Shown here: one piece after another, positions 21,003 to 30,027 of the stretch
Layout of the letters: each line of letters opens with the position of its first letter
Numbering within the stretch: the stretch's first letter is position 1
DNA from: Vesta saturnalis
Taxonomy: Eukaryota > Arthropoda > Insecta > Coleoptera > Lampyridae
Length of the DNA stretch: 64,000 nt
Direction of reading: 5' to 3'
Assembly: GCA_036346205.1 (NCBI GenBank)
Contig: JARFJB010001355.1
Span: 2,798,501 to 2,862,500, forward strand
Made by a program: the position numbers and the translations under genes
Notes under the pieces: model-generated
What the model saw: the letters and a program-made list of their open reading frames with translations, nothing else
The model's database searches: none
What the model was told of the DNA's origin: nothing

Positions 21003-21152
21003 AACTTGATTGATTAACTATACATGCTTCTTATTGTCTATATTGTATAACACTACTCGACTAATCTTACTACTTAACTAATACTAATGCAATTATTTAT
21101 CGTTTAACGTAACCTACTTACTTACTTACCAAAGGTTACTTACCTACACACA

Positions 21153-21469
21153 AACTCTTATGCTAATGGACTATCCAAACCGGCTATAAAACAAACACCC
21201 AAACAAATTACCCAACCTGCTTTGCTAAAAAACCTATCCAACTGGACATATAAACAAAGCGGAACCGGCTTGGAATATTCTGAAGGTTCCATGGTAGATA
21301 ACGGTGCAGACGATCCCGATGAAGGGGAGCTAAGTCAAGGATCGAAAAAGAGTAGAGATTGGCAAAAGGGCAAACTAAGGCTAAGCCAAAGAAAAGACCC
21401 AAACGTCACCACGTATAAAGGAAAAAGTGATACCAAATCTGTGATAAAAATAACTGTGATGTATACCTG
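21153..21469 (+). pseudogene. Jockey-like ORF1 C-terminal tail
   Basis: The open frame NSYANGLSKPAIKQTPKQIT continues through PALLKNLSNWTYKQSG and an acidic stretch (DNGADDPDEGELSQGSKKSR) to a stop at 21469. SYANxLSK after the knuckles is typical for ORF1 of this clade, and the position right after the LTR element fits an interrupted protein. Confidence 0.5.
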
Positions 21470-21689
21470 AAGTCTACATATGCCTATTTGTTTACTTACT
21501 TATTTTTGTCTTGTTTGCTTCTTATTGATCTATTTTGTGATTTAATTATGTATGTACTTGTTATCTATTTATAAGTACATAATATACTCTTAATACCTCC
21601 GAAAAACTGAAGTATCCTTAAATTATGTAATAACATTTCCATTAAATTCGATCCCTCAACTATAGAATGGAATAGAACGTAAGAGTTGT

Positions 21690-22186
21690 CAAGAATAAAT
21701 ATGATGAATTAAAAATTATAGCCGATCAGTGCAGTGCAACGGCCATAACACTACAAGTAACCAAGCTAAGGCTAGGGGATGAATTCCGATTCCAGAACAA
21801 CAAAACGTGGAGGAAAGACGCTATGGTCCAACCAGGAAGGAGGAGCAATAGTGAGGAGATGTTATTGGTGAGGAATGGCATCTGCTGCAAAGAGATTAAG
21901 TTAATAACTCCTCTGCAAGTGTGTGCCGTTCAACTGGAATACCCGCGAAGATGTTCTTACTAAATGTATACTTATCAAACAATTCCTGGACACAGACCCA
22001 TTGAGAAACCTTCTCGCGCAGGTTCCGGACCAAAAATTTGTAATTTCAGCGTCCGCCCTAGATCTCCATCATAGCGATCACTTCCCTACTGTCATAGAAA
22101 TACTCCAAGCGAAACAACTATTTGTAAGTAACCCGAGGTGGGCCGTTAAGAGGGCTAACTGGGATTTTTTAACCAATCACCAGTAG
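21690..22186 (+). pseudogene. Jockey-like endonuclease domain, internally deleted
   Basis: Blocks of an AP-like endonuclease: KYDELKIIADQCSATAITLQ, then VTKLRLGDEFRFQNNKTWRK (the family's LQETKL motif reads LQVTKL here, so the catalytic Glu is Val). GICCKEIKLITPLQVCAVQL follows, then after a frameshift PLRNLLAQVPDQKFVI. The sequence then jumps to LDLHHSDHFPTVIEILQ, the C-terminal SDHxP motif. The middle with the metal-binding DFNAHH region is missing. Confidence 0.75.
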
Positions 22187-22409
22187 TTCCTAATATTAAA
22201 AATGACATAAACGAGAACATTTAGAATTCTACCGCAGCGATAAGAGACGCGGCAATAAAATCGATCCTTTTTGCGGGCGGAGTCCTTAATAGATGCGCAG
22301 TGCCGTGGTGGACACGACATAAAAGAAATAAACAGGGAAAAGAAAGCTCCTCTGAACAACCGTAGGCACCGATCGGAGGGGAATCTGATAGCCTTTAAAA
22401 TAACTAACC

Positions 22410-23487
22410 TCCGCTAGCAACAGTAGCCAAATGTGGCGTAAAGTACAAAATATAATGGGCACCAAGAAACCCCTAATTGTGCCATATGTGCGTATCGACG
22501 GAGTGATATTAAATAACCCCACAACAGTATCCAACCATGTAACGAAATACTTTGGGGAGATATCGAGTGACAAAGGATACAGCGAGCGTTTCTTGCGGCT
22601 GAAAAAAAGAAAGGAGCAACATCTAATAGATTACGGCCCAAATAACGGCAATAAATATGACCTACCTTTCACTTGAAATGAAAAATGTCTCAAACAGGAA
22701 TCGGGTCTCTGCTCCAGGGTCCGACTGCATCACCTACTCCATACTTCAACATCTCTCAAACGCCATGAAAATATTCTTGTTAAATATCTGTAACAGTACA
22801 TGGAATGCAGGCATCTACCCGTCGAAATGGAAGAAGGCTATCATGGTAGCTTTACCTAAAGAGCCCAAAGATCCGTCTCAGCCAGAAAATCTGCGTCCAA
22901 TATCTCTCACCTCTTGTATTAGTTTTGAAGCTTGGTAACGATCCTAGAACAGAACAGACTAATCAGCCCGTACCAAGCGGGTTTTAGGAAAGGGCACTCG
23001 ACTACAGATCATATACTTTACCTGGATCAAATAGTGAACGAGGCCTTCTCAAAAACCCAGTATACACTTGCAATGTTCCTTGACCTGCAAAAGGCGTACG
23101 ATAGAGTCTGGAAAATAAAATCCAACAGAGTGTACGTGGATGATCGGGGTTGGATATGAGAGAAATGACCGAGAAATTGCATGTCGTTATCCACATACTA
23201 TCATCTGAAGCAGAAATGAAAGGCTTTAAGTTTTCTACGCAAAAGTCATGTACGTACATTTCTGCCGTCTCCGGAAAGTACATAATGATCGAACACTTAC
23301 ACTGGAGGTGCAACCTATCCCTGTGAAGGGTCAATTCAAGTTCCTGGGAGTGACATTGGACAGGAGACTCGCCTGGAAGCCACATATAATGAACTTTGTG
23401 GCTACCTACACATGCACGTTGAATAGCTTAAGAGCCATAGTCAGCTTCCGATGGGGAGCGGACAAACAAACCTTTCGACTTCCTTAG
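22410..23487 (+). pseudogene. Jockey-like reverse transcriptase, internally deleted and truncated
   Basis: MWRKVQNIMGTKKPLIVPYV leads into the RT. APGSDCITYSILQHLSN and PSKWKKAIMVALPKEPKDPS with ENLRPISLTSC are RT motifs 0-1. LISPYQAGFRKGHSTTDHIL and LAMFLDLQKAYDRVW (motif A with its Asp) follow after a frame shift at 22930. Motif B is deleted: the frame jumps to RVYVDDRGW at 23130-23160, which retains a YxDD-like box, then reads KGQFKFLGVTLDRRLAWKPH. The protein ends at about 23487, well before an RNase H or 3' UTR. Confidence 0.8.
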
Positions 23488-23880
23488 TGATACTAATAAC
23501 TTCAAGCTCTGATTTAAATAGAAATTTACTTGTCAATGGTAATTTTGTATTGGACATATAATGATTAAGTAGACTGTCATCGGGGAGGCTAGCGGCCGTG
23601 GCGTTAATAATACGATTACTAATATTATTTGCTTCGGCTAAATTTGAGGGGAGTTGATTAACTTTTATTTTCTCTATATTCAAACTGTGTAATGTGGATC
23701 ACATTTTATTAGGGTTTGCTTTACTGAAGAAAGTTGTAAAGTATCTACTTTTCACAAATTTTACAGCAGAGTTGAAAAACTTCCGCATTTCCTTATAAGA
23801 CTACAAGTCACTAATACTACGAGAACGTTTAAATTTAGAAAAAAGTATGTTTTTGGTTTTACATTACATATGCGACCTTT
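23475..23880 (-). pseudogene. Non-LTR retrotransposon fragment, region before the RT
   Basis: The minus strand reads KEMRKFFNSAVKFVKSRYFT and then LNIEKIKVNQLPSNLAEANN followed by ISNRIINATAASLPDDSLLN. This is the helical spacer between endonuclease and RT in Jockey/CR1-type elements (KxxRNxxNxxVxxAKxxY...). Frames are broken. It abuts the 3'-truncated Jockey RT on the opposite strand, giving a head-on junction of two retroelement pieces. Confidence 0.55.
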
Positions 23881-24159
23881 TCTAAAAAAAACATTACCGT
23901 CGCCAGGGTTTAAGCGATTACTGTTATGAATCACTCAGTTTGCCTTCCGAACGTGGGGCTAGATTTTATGAGACATTTACGACGTTTATTTACTTCGAGT
24001 TAAACCGTATTTGGACAATAAGAAATGTAAATAGACTATCAAAGAATAGCTGTGCGGTGCATACATTTAGATCTAAGCTAACACTTGCATACATTCACAG
24101 TATATCGGTAAAGTTAACAAATATGGGTGTATCACTATGAATTACTAGGCAATAAAAAT

Positions 24160-24177
24160 TGGCGTCCAACGTGGGGC
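24160..24177 (+). promoter_or_regulatory. PBS-like sequence of an LTR element remnant
   Basis: TGGCGTCCAACGTGGGGC is one base from the widely used tRNA-Lys-type primer-binding site TGGCGCCCAACGTGGGGC. A weaker relative (TGCCTTCCGAACGTGGGGC) lies 219 bases upstream at 23941-23959. No LTR pair or gag/pol is visible around them. Confidence 0.4.
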
Positions 24178-24179
24178 TG

Positions 24180-26240
24180 ATATTGATCTCACCTAATGCT
24201 TTTTAGATTAGGCTTATGTACTAAGTCATTCATTTCAGCGTTCAAACATGGAACTTAATTTTCATAAGACTTTCACGATATTAATTCTAGTTTAAAAAAT
24301 AATTAAACAGTAGATTACTTAAAGTACTGTTTATGATAAAAAAATGGTTATAAAAATACGTAATCTGAAACATAATAAACCGTTTCAATTTTTTTTGTCA
24401 TTTAGGAACATAAAATAGGAACTAGCTTTAATTGAGGTTATAAATCACTTCTTCAACAAAAAATAAGCGAATTATGTGACAACGAAAAATATAAAAAACC
24501 TTCTTTCTCACCAAATAATTGATTACATCAACTTAACAGATTTTTGAGTTATTAATGAGAAAAAATTATTTGCGTTGAAAATTACAAAGATAATATGTAA
24601 CTGCATAAATTTTACCCTGCTTTATATGTGTCACATTCATCTGGTTTTTCAAATGGGTCTCGATTTTTGCCACAATCTGTCACTAAAACGCAAATTGTGT
24701 TTAACATCCATTTCAGAAACACTAAATTAGTTCGTTAACAACATGTTTTTTGAAGGAAACATGTTAGTTTCATATACTAAATGTATATGATGTTTATTTT
24801 AGTAGGATATTAGCATAACTTCGTAAGTTAACTAGAAATTACTAAACATAATATTAAAATTACTCAAACTTAAATTATAATTGTAAACCAATCGATTTAA
24901 TTTATTCATCGCTCAAAATGTTATTCAGTCATATAGAACTTTTAAAATTGTTCTAACTTGAATAAGCGCAAATGATAATTAAAAGTTTTCTAATTAATTA
25001 AAAAAATTATTTGAAATTTTCAGAATGCTCAATGTTTAATATCAAATATAAACAGGGATAATTAGGCACTTTTGAATAAATTCTAAAACTACTACAGTTA
25101 CATTTTAGATCTGCAAATAGACGGTAATAAGAAGCATAAAACACTGTAGTAGGTTATGTATGGATGTAAATAAAGAAATGGCATATTATGATAATTAAAT
25201 ACTTCAACAGTCTAAGTGTTGACAAAGCTAGGACGTATAGGATATCAGTTATTACTACAACGAAAAATTGAAAATAGCATTCTTTAAATAGGAATGTGTG
25301 TAATAAAGTAAGTATTTTAACATGAAATCTTTGTATAATTTTTCTATACGGGTGGTTGTGTAACAACTCATTTTGAGTTGTATTAAAATATACCGTAATT
25401 TAGGTCTTCATTCATTTAGTTGTAAATATACGAAAAATTTTATTTATTAATGATTTGTAAGTGTGAGGTAGGCAACTTAATTTGCATTTCGGTGTAACTT
25501 AAATGTATATACTTCTTAATGGTTTGTACTCGCACTTCTTTAAATTATGTTTTCTGCCCAATATTTTACGCGCAATGCGCCATCGTTGACTTAATTCTTT
25601 GCGCAAATTTTTTGCGCACGGCCACATCGTCTGATATTCTAGGCGTCGATGTTTTCTCACTTCTTGTGGTACGCTGTAGATGCAGGAAGTCATATTTTTT
25701 GGGTTTCCCCCTAAATTTTGTAAAAAGTGCCATTGATTTGATGGTAAGATAATTTAACTCGTAATACTAAAAATTAAAACATTTGCTCTTTTCAGGCACT
25801 TTTCTTTTTTATTTTGAGTTACACTTTTATTACATTTACTTTTTTACTTTAATTACATTTTAAGTACACATTTAATTCTACTTTTACATACGCTTTCATT
25901 TTATGATTGCAATTTTTTATTTGAAAATTTCAAGAAAATGCAATAAACGCATTATTCAATTTCAAGAAGTTAAATTTATAAGAAGGAAAATTCCATTTTT
26001 GGGTGTGGTTTACAACGTAAAGTATTATTTCGAGATATTGCGCAATATTGGTGCAAAGATGACATCACCTTGGTTGACATTTCCGTAATCGTTTAGATAC
26101 CAGAGGTTATTAAAAAGTTTGTGTACAAAATTTTACGAACAGGTATTTATATTTACAACATTTAATTAGTAATTTAAGGCTATAACTAGTTTTAAGATAT
26201 ATTTTATATAACCCTATCATTTTAACTGTTAATAAACATA
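24180..26240. other. No recognised gene
   Basis: About 2 kb of AT-rich DNA with short frames only. I found no domain, terminal repeat or RNA gene to report. Confidence 0.4.
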
Positions 26241-26292
26241 GTTTGTATATTAAAAATTATTATTAATTTTATTAAATACATAAATAAAAGTT

Positions 26293-26360
26293 TACCTCGG
26301 TAGATTCGAACCTACGACCTGTACTTTTAGAGTACACGCTACCAACTGCGCCACCAAGGT
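26293..26360 (-). tRNA. tRNA-like repeat 1 (defective)
   Basis: On the minus strand ACCTTGG...CGAGGT forms the acceptor stem. The A box TGGCGCAGTTGG and B box GGTTCGAATC are present, but the anticodon loop is short (GTACT-CTAAA-AGTAC) and the T arm has lost a base. It is the inverted neighbour of repeat 2, the two being joined by the palindromic stretch around 26398. Probably a pseudogene copy of a tRNA-derived repeat. Confidence 0.45.
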
Positions 26361-26457
26361 TCAAGCCCCAATCGATGCAAATTTTGTCTTTATGTATACA
26401 TACATCGTCTTTATGTATACATACATAAAGACAAAATTTGCATCGATTGGGGTTTGA

Positions 26458-26530
26458 ACCTTGGTGGCGCAGTTGGTAGCGCGGTACTCTAGCAAAGTAC
26501 AGGTCGTAGGTTCGAATCCTACTCGAGGTA
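26458..26530 (+). tRNA. tRNA-like repeat 2, full cloverleaf, anticodon AGC
   Basis: Acceptor ACCTTGG/TCGAGGT (two G-U pairs), D stem GCGC/GCGC with loop AGTTGGTA, anticodon stem GTACT/AGTAC with loop CTAGCAA (anticodon AGC at 26491-26493), variable AGGTC, T arm GTAGG-TTCGAAT-CCTAC. Pol III A box TGGCGCAGTTGG and B box GGTTCGAATCC match consensus exactly, and TTTT follows within 8 bases. The anticodon would read Ala codons, but pair 3-70 is C-G, not the G-U that alanyl-tRNA synthetase needs. It recurs with its flanks, so I regard it as a tRNA-derived repeat, possibly transcribed. Confidence 0.55.
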
Positions 26531-26781
26531 AACTTTTATTTATGTATTTAATAAAATTAATAATAATTTTTAATTACATATTTAACTTTGAACTTATTCG
26601 TTCATAACAAAAACTTATAATAATTTAATATTAGTCAAGTTGCTTTGGTATGTGTGAATCCTTGCGATATTGCAGGCTCACATTCCATTAATATAAGTAA
26701 TTTGACTGTAATCTCATTATATTTAGAATTTACATCAGTACTACATACATAAAGACAAAATTTGCATCGATTGGGGCTTGA

Positions 26782-26854
26782 ACCTTGGTGGCGCAGTTGG
26801 TAGTGCGGTACTCTAGCAAAGTACAGGTCGTAGGTTCGAATCCTACTCGAGGTA
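26782..26854 (+). tRNA. tRNA-like repeat 3, anticodon AGC
   Basis: Identical in layout to repeat 2 with one change in the D stem (GTGC for GCGC, still pairing). It sits in the same flanks: acataaagacaaaatttgca before it, and aaacttttatttatgtattt-like sequence with a T run after it. The repeat unit, flanks included, spans roughly 26740-26948. Confidence 0.55.
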
Positions 26855-26954
26855 AACTTTTTATTTATGTATTTAATAAAATTAATAATAATTTTTAATT
26901 ACATATTTAACTTTGAACTTATTCGTTCATAACAAAAACTTATAATAATAGTTT

Positions 26955-27835
26955 GTATATATTTTATTTTTTACATTTTGATAAAATGTTTATTGTAAAC
27001 AACCTCGGTTTAGTTATTCCGAGCATAATTAAAAAATAACTTGGCGTCCGAGATCTTTTTTATTAGTGTTACATTTCGTTTTTATTATTTATGTTAAGTG
27101 AAAATAGCACAGCATATATTTGTGGTAATTAAGCAAATCAAAGGATTGAACCACCCTACGTTAATCAACCGACTGAGTCAAAGGCATTATTTTTGGTGAA
27201 TGGTTTGTATTTCCAGTTAGTTTAACGATTTTTGTATGAGTACATTTTTACACTTATTTCTTTATTATATTATTAAAACACTTTTTATACATTTTGTACT
27301 TTATACAATTACCATTTACACCACCTATTTATAGTTGGACCACCATGCCATGGGTCACTATTGCTATCTTTGTAACGGTAAGACTTGCGAGGTCGATTAA
27401 ATTAGAAAAAAGTTGTCATTTTTAATGTGATATCTATAGAGTTGCCAAATTATGTATAGTTTTCGAGATATTAGGGAAAATGTAAAAATGTGCAAAAATT
27501 TTAATCGATGCTATTTCGAAAACTATCAATCGGATCAAAAAAAGTATCATACATAAATTTGTTACTATTTCAATATCTACGCAACAATCGTATTACAAAG
27601 TCTGAATTACGTTTAACGTTTGACATATCAATACCAACTATTTTTTTTATAATACGGACCTAGATTTTTAAATCAGCGTGGAAATGGCAATTTAATTTTA
27701 AATTCAACTATGTATCACAACTATACATTTTTGGACGTTTCACTGTCAAAAAATATGTTGCTCCGTCTTGTTGAAAATAAACAAAACGTTTAAGCATGTC
27801 AAATGGCAGGTCATAGAAAAAAATCACGTAAATTT
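26955..27835. other. Non-coding stretch, probable transposon arm
   Basis: No gene recognised. 27370-27700 (gagttgccaaattatgtata, ttttcgagatattagggaaa) looks like a terminal arm of the Tc1/mariner relic that follows at 27836, but I found no clean partner. Confidence 0.35.
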
Positions 27836-28060
27836 AGATAGATGGTGCCTGTCAAATGCCCGTCGAAGCAGAAGGGACCCACCGCTTTTGAATCCAGTAT
27901 TCCGAGCCAAACGTTGATGCCAAACCTTTCTTGAAAGGCAGTTTCGCAGTGGAAATATTCATTTCCCCGCGTCCAACGATAGTGAATCTTTCTGTTAAAC
28001 CAATCATTATTGCAGAATATGCTTTCATCCGTCCATCAAATTTTCCGGCAAACATGAGGA
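27836..28060 (-). pseudogene. DD41D-type transposase fragment
   Basis: The minus strand reads DESIFCNNDWFNRKIHYRWT and then FGINVWLGILDSKAVGPFCF, followed by DGHLTGTIYL. This is the block from the first catalytic Asp (DES) through NVWxGI...GPxFF and DGxLTGxxYL of these insect transposases. The frame ends shortly after, and neither the N-terminal nor the second catalytic region is recognisable. Isolated relic. Confidence 0.65.
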
Positions 28061-28179
28061 TCCAGTCGTCTCAAAATCCACCGAGAAAGTATCCTGCTTC
28101 GCTGGTAATCTATCAGTCGCAGATGTGGAACCTTTCGGCAGCGCTAAGGTCTAAATTTATTCCGACATAAAATTCCTCT

Positions 28180-28661
28180 AGCCGACAATTTCCACACTCC
28201 AACTTGTCTTTCAATCTCTTTTAGGGAAACATCTTGATTAACAAAATTCTTATAAAATCAATATTACTTCGTGGATTGCAAATAAATCGTTTTGACTAAA
28301 ATTATGTAACGCTTACCTAATACACTTAATTCCTCTTCACCATGAGCTGCTGTAACAGTTGCTTGGTCCTTTTTTGTGTCTTATCGGAAAAACCATACTC
28401 ATAGATTTCTTGTTAATTGCAAAAAAATTTGCATTGAGAACTCCTCTGTCTGGGTACAAATAATGTAGTTTTCAAGAGCTTCGCTCTTGCATAAACAAAC
28501 ACCATTCATTATAAAAACTCATTTCTATTTGATTTTAACTTGAAATGTCAGAAATACGAATTCGCATAACTTTCATTCAACAAATCTGACTTTAATGTGA
28601 AAAGCAAGTTGCGCTATTCAACTGTTTTCTAAGCGTCCTTTGAAATATAAATTTTTGTTTT
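28180..28661. other. No recognised gene
   Basis: AT-rich sequence between the transposase fragment and a local tandem duplication; nothing supported. Confidence 0.35.
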
Positions 28662-28877
28662 GGCGGGAAATTTGAAACTATATTCTAGAAAGAGGCCCTC
28701 ATACTAACTCATAAGACAGTTGCAGGACTCTGCAACTTGTTCGAGAGTCGTCGCCCCTTGTAAGGTCTTCGCCCCTTGGCGGAAAATTTGAAACAGAATT
28801 CTAATGAGGGGTCCTAACGCTAACTTGCAAGACAGGTATAGTACGCCTGAACTTGTTCTCGGGCCTTCGCCCCCTTG
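28662..28877. repeat. Diverged tandem duplication, two ~100-116-base units
   Basis: Both units start ggcggraaatttgaaac and end tcgccccttg/tcgcccccttg with matching interior (ttctaatgagg, taactyryaagacag, aacttgttc). Identity is moderate, so it is not recent. Confidence 0.6.
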
Positions 28878-28884
28878 TCAAAAG

Positions 28885-29045
28885 ACATAAATTAATCAAA
28901 TCAGCCGAATCATATCAAACCAAATCAAAAAATTAAATCAAATCATTAAGCAAATCAATCTCAAACAAATCACTCTAGATCAAATCAAACATCAAAGCAA
29001 TTAGTCAAATCAGTCAAATCAATCAATCTCGATCAATTCAAATAA
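28885..29045. repeat. Imperfect (AAATC)n-type simple repeat
   Basis: Repeated aatcaaatc/caaatcaa words with drift. Non-coding. Confidence 0.7.
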
Positions 29046-29111
29046 GAGACTGTGCTAACAATTCTCTCATAACCTTCAGGTAATGATTCTACCACTGTAT
29101 ATACCTAGCTC

Positions 29112-29345
29112 ATAAGAACGAGCCTCGAGAGACGAGAGAGGCGCGAGATATGAGAAGCAGAGAGGCGAGAGAGACGGGAGATATGAGAGAGACGGGAGAA
29201 ACTAGAGCAACGAAAAAAACGAGAGACGCGAAAGAGACGAGAGAGACAAGTGAAGCGGGAGAAACGAGGGAGCCGAGGGAGAGGAGCGATACGAGAGAAA
29301 CGATAGAAACGAGAGAAACTAGAGAGTGGCGGAAGAAACGAGAGA
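29112..29345. repeat. Purine-rich GAGA(C/A)GA cryptic repeat
   Basis: Almost every base on the plus strand is A or G, built from words such as gagacgagagagac. Frames on both strands across it are open because the period is close to a multiple of three with few stop words. I regard them as low-complexity artefacts. Confidence 0.8.
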
Positions 29346-29349
29346 GGCG

Positions 29350-30027
29350 AACACGATCAACTTCTATTACAGAAAACGTACGCCAGTTTTTTTTCCTCTG
29401 GTCCACCTATTCTACTATTAATATATACATGTTAACTTAAATAATAATAATGCAGTATAACTATTTTCATTCATATTTAATTAATTTTTTGACTTACCTT
29501 ATATTATATTAAAAAAAAAACTTTATAAAGAAAAGTTATGTAAAATTAAATTTTCTTATACACACTCTTTTCTTATAAAGTTAATAGTTATCAGATAATC
29601 TACGTTAGGAATTATGTTGCCGCTAAATTACTCCCTCTTCACCACTGGATTTCTCCCAAAATCTAATCATCTCTAAGCCAAATGAAAACCAGCTTAAACA
29701 CAATTTACGTAGGTACACACACATACACGCGCGCACACGCTCACGCATACGCATACGCACACGCACACGCACACGCGATTATATAACCTTCTATAACTGC
29801 ATAAGTATATGTAGGATGGAAGGTAAGAATAGAATTCTTAAAGAGATATTTGCAGTTTAACAGATAAATGATAATTTTTTTTTTATGATTGTGGACCTGA
29901 ACAGGGTAAATTAGGCCTATCGTGCTAAAGCACTCAGCAACACTTAGGAGGATGGATAGAGGGATAATGAATTGCCAATAGAAAAAAAATTGTCACACAT
30001 GACACTATTTGTCCTATATATGTTGTA
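29350..30027. other. Intergenic, with (CA)n-type block
   Basis: No gene recognised. 29713-29776 is a compound CA/CG/TA dinucleotide repeat (acacacatacacgcgcgcac and similar). Confidence 0.5.

Larger units (their letters stand above)
20007..21150 (-). mobile_element. Small non-autonomous LTR element inserted in Jockey ORF1
   Basis: About 145 bases starting tgatgtgcarctgggtcctt occur at 20007 and again at 20856 in the same orientation. On the minus strand the right copy would be a 5' LTR that starts TGTGTGTAGG near 21150 and ends CTGCACATCA at 20856. It is followed at once by TGGCGATCCTGCC, a primer-binding-site-like sequence. The internal region is only about 550 bases and carries one 57-codon frame on the same strand. 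No gag, protease or RT is present. The two repeats diverge after 145 bases, and a (TA)n tract lies in the left one, so the LTR boundaries are partly inferred. Confidence 0.55.
18303..23490 (+). mobile_element. Jockey-like non-LTR retrotransposon, split by two nested insertions
   Basis: Pieces of one element appear in the expected order on the plus strand: ORF1 front (18308-18497), ORF1 zinc knuckles (19690-20006), ORF1 tail (21153-21469), apurinic-type endonuclease (21690-22186) and reverse transcriptase (22410-23487). A mariner lies between the first two pieces and a small LTR element between the second and third. Deletions inside the endonuclease and RT further shorten it. The 3' end is cut at about 23490, where a different retroelement fragment on the other strand begins. 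Confidence 0.75.

Noticed and set aside
25499..25752. Overlapping frames on both strands around 25.5 kb
   Set aside because: No recognisable domain, both strands open over the same short interval; treated as chance.
29110..29440. Long open frames on both strands (Ser/Leu/Val-rich and Arg/Glu/Thr-rich)
   Set aside because: Low-complexity purine repeat read in register; no domain and no independent support.
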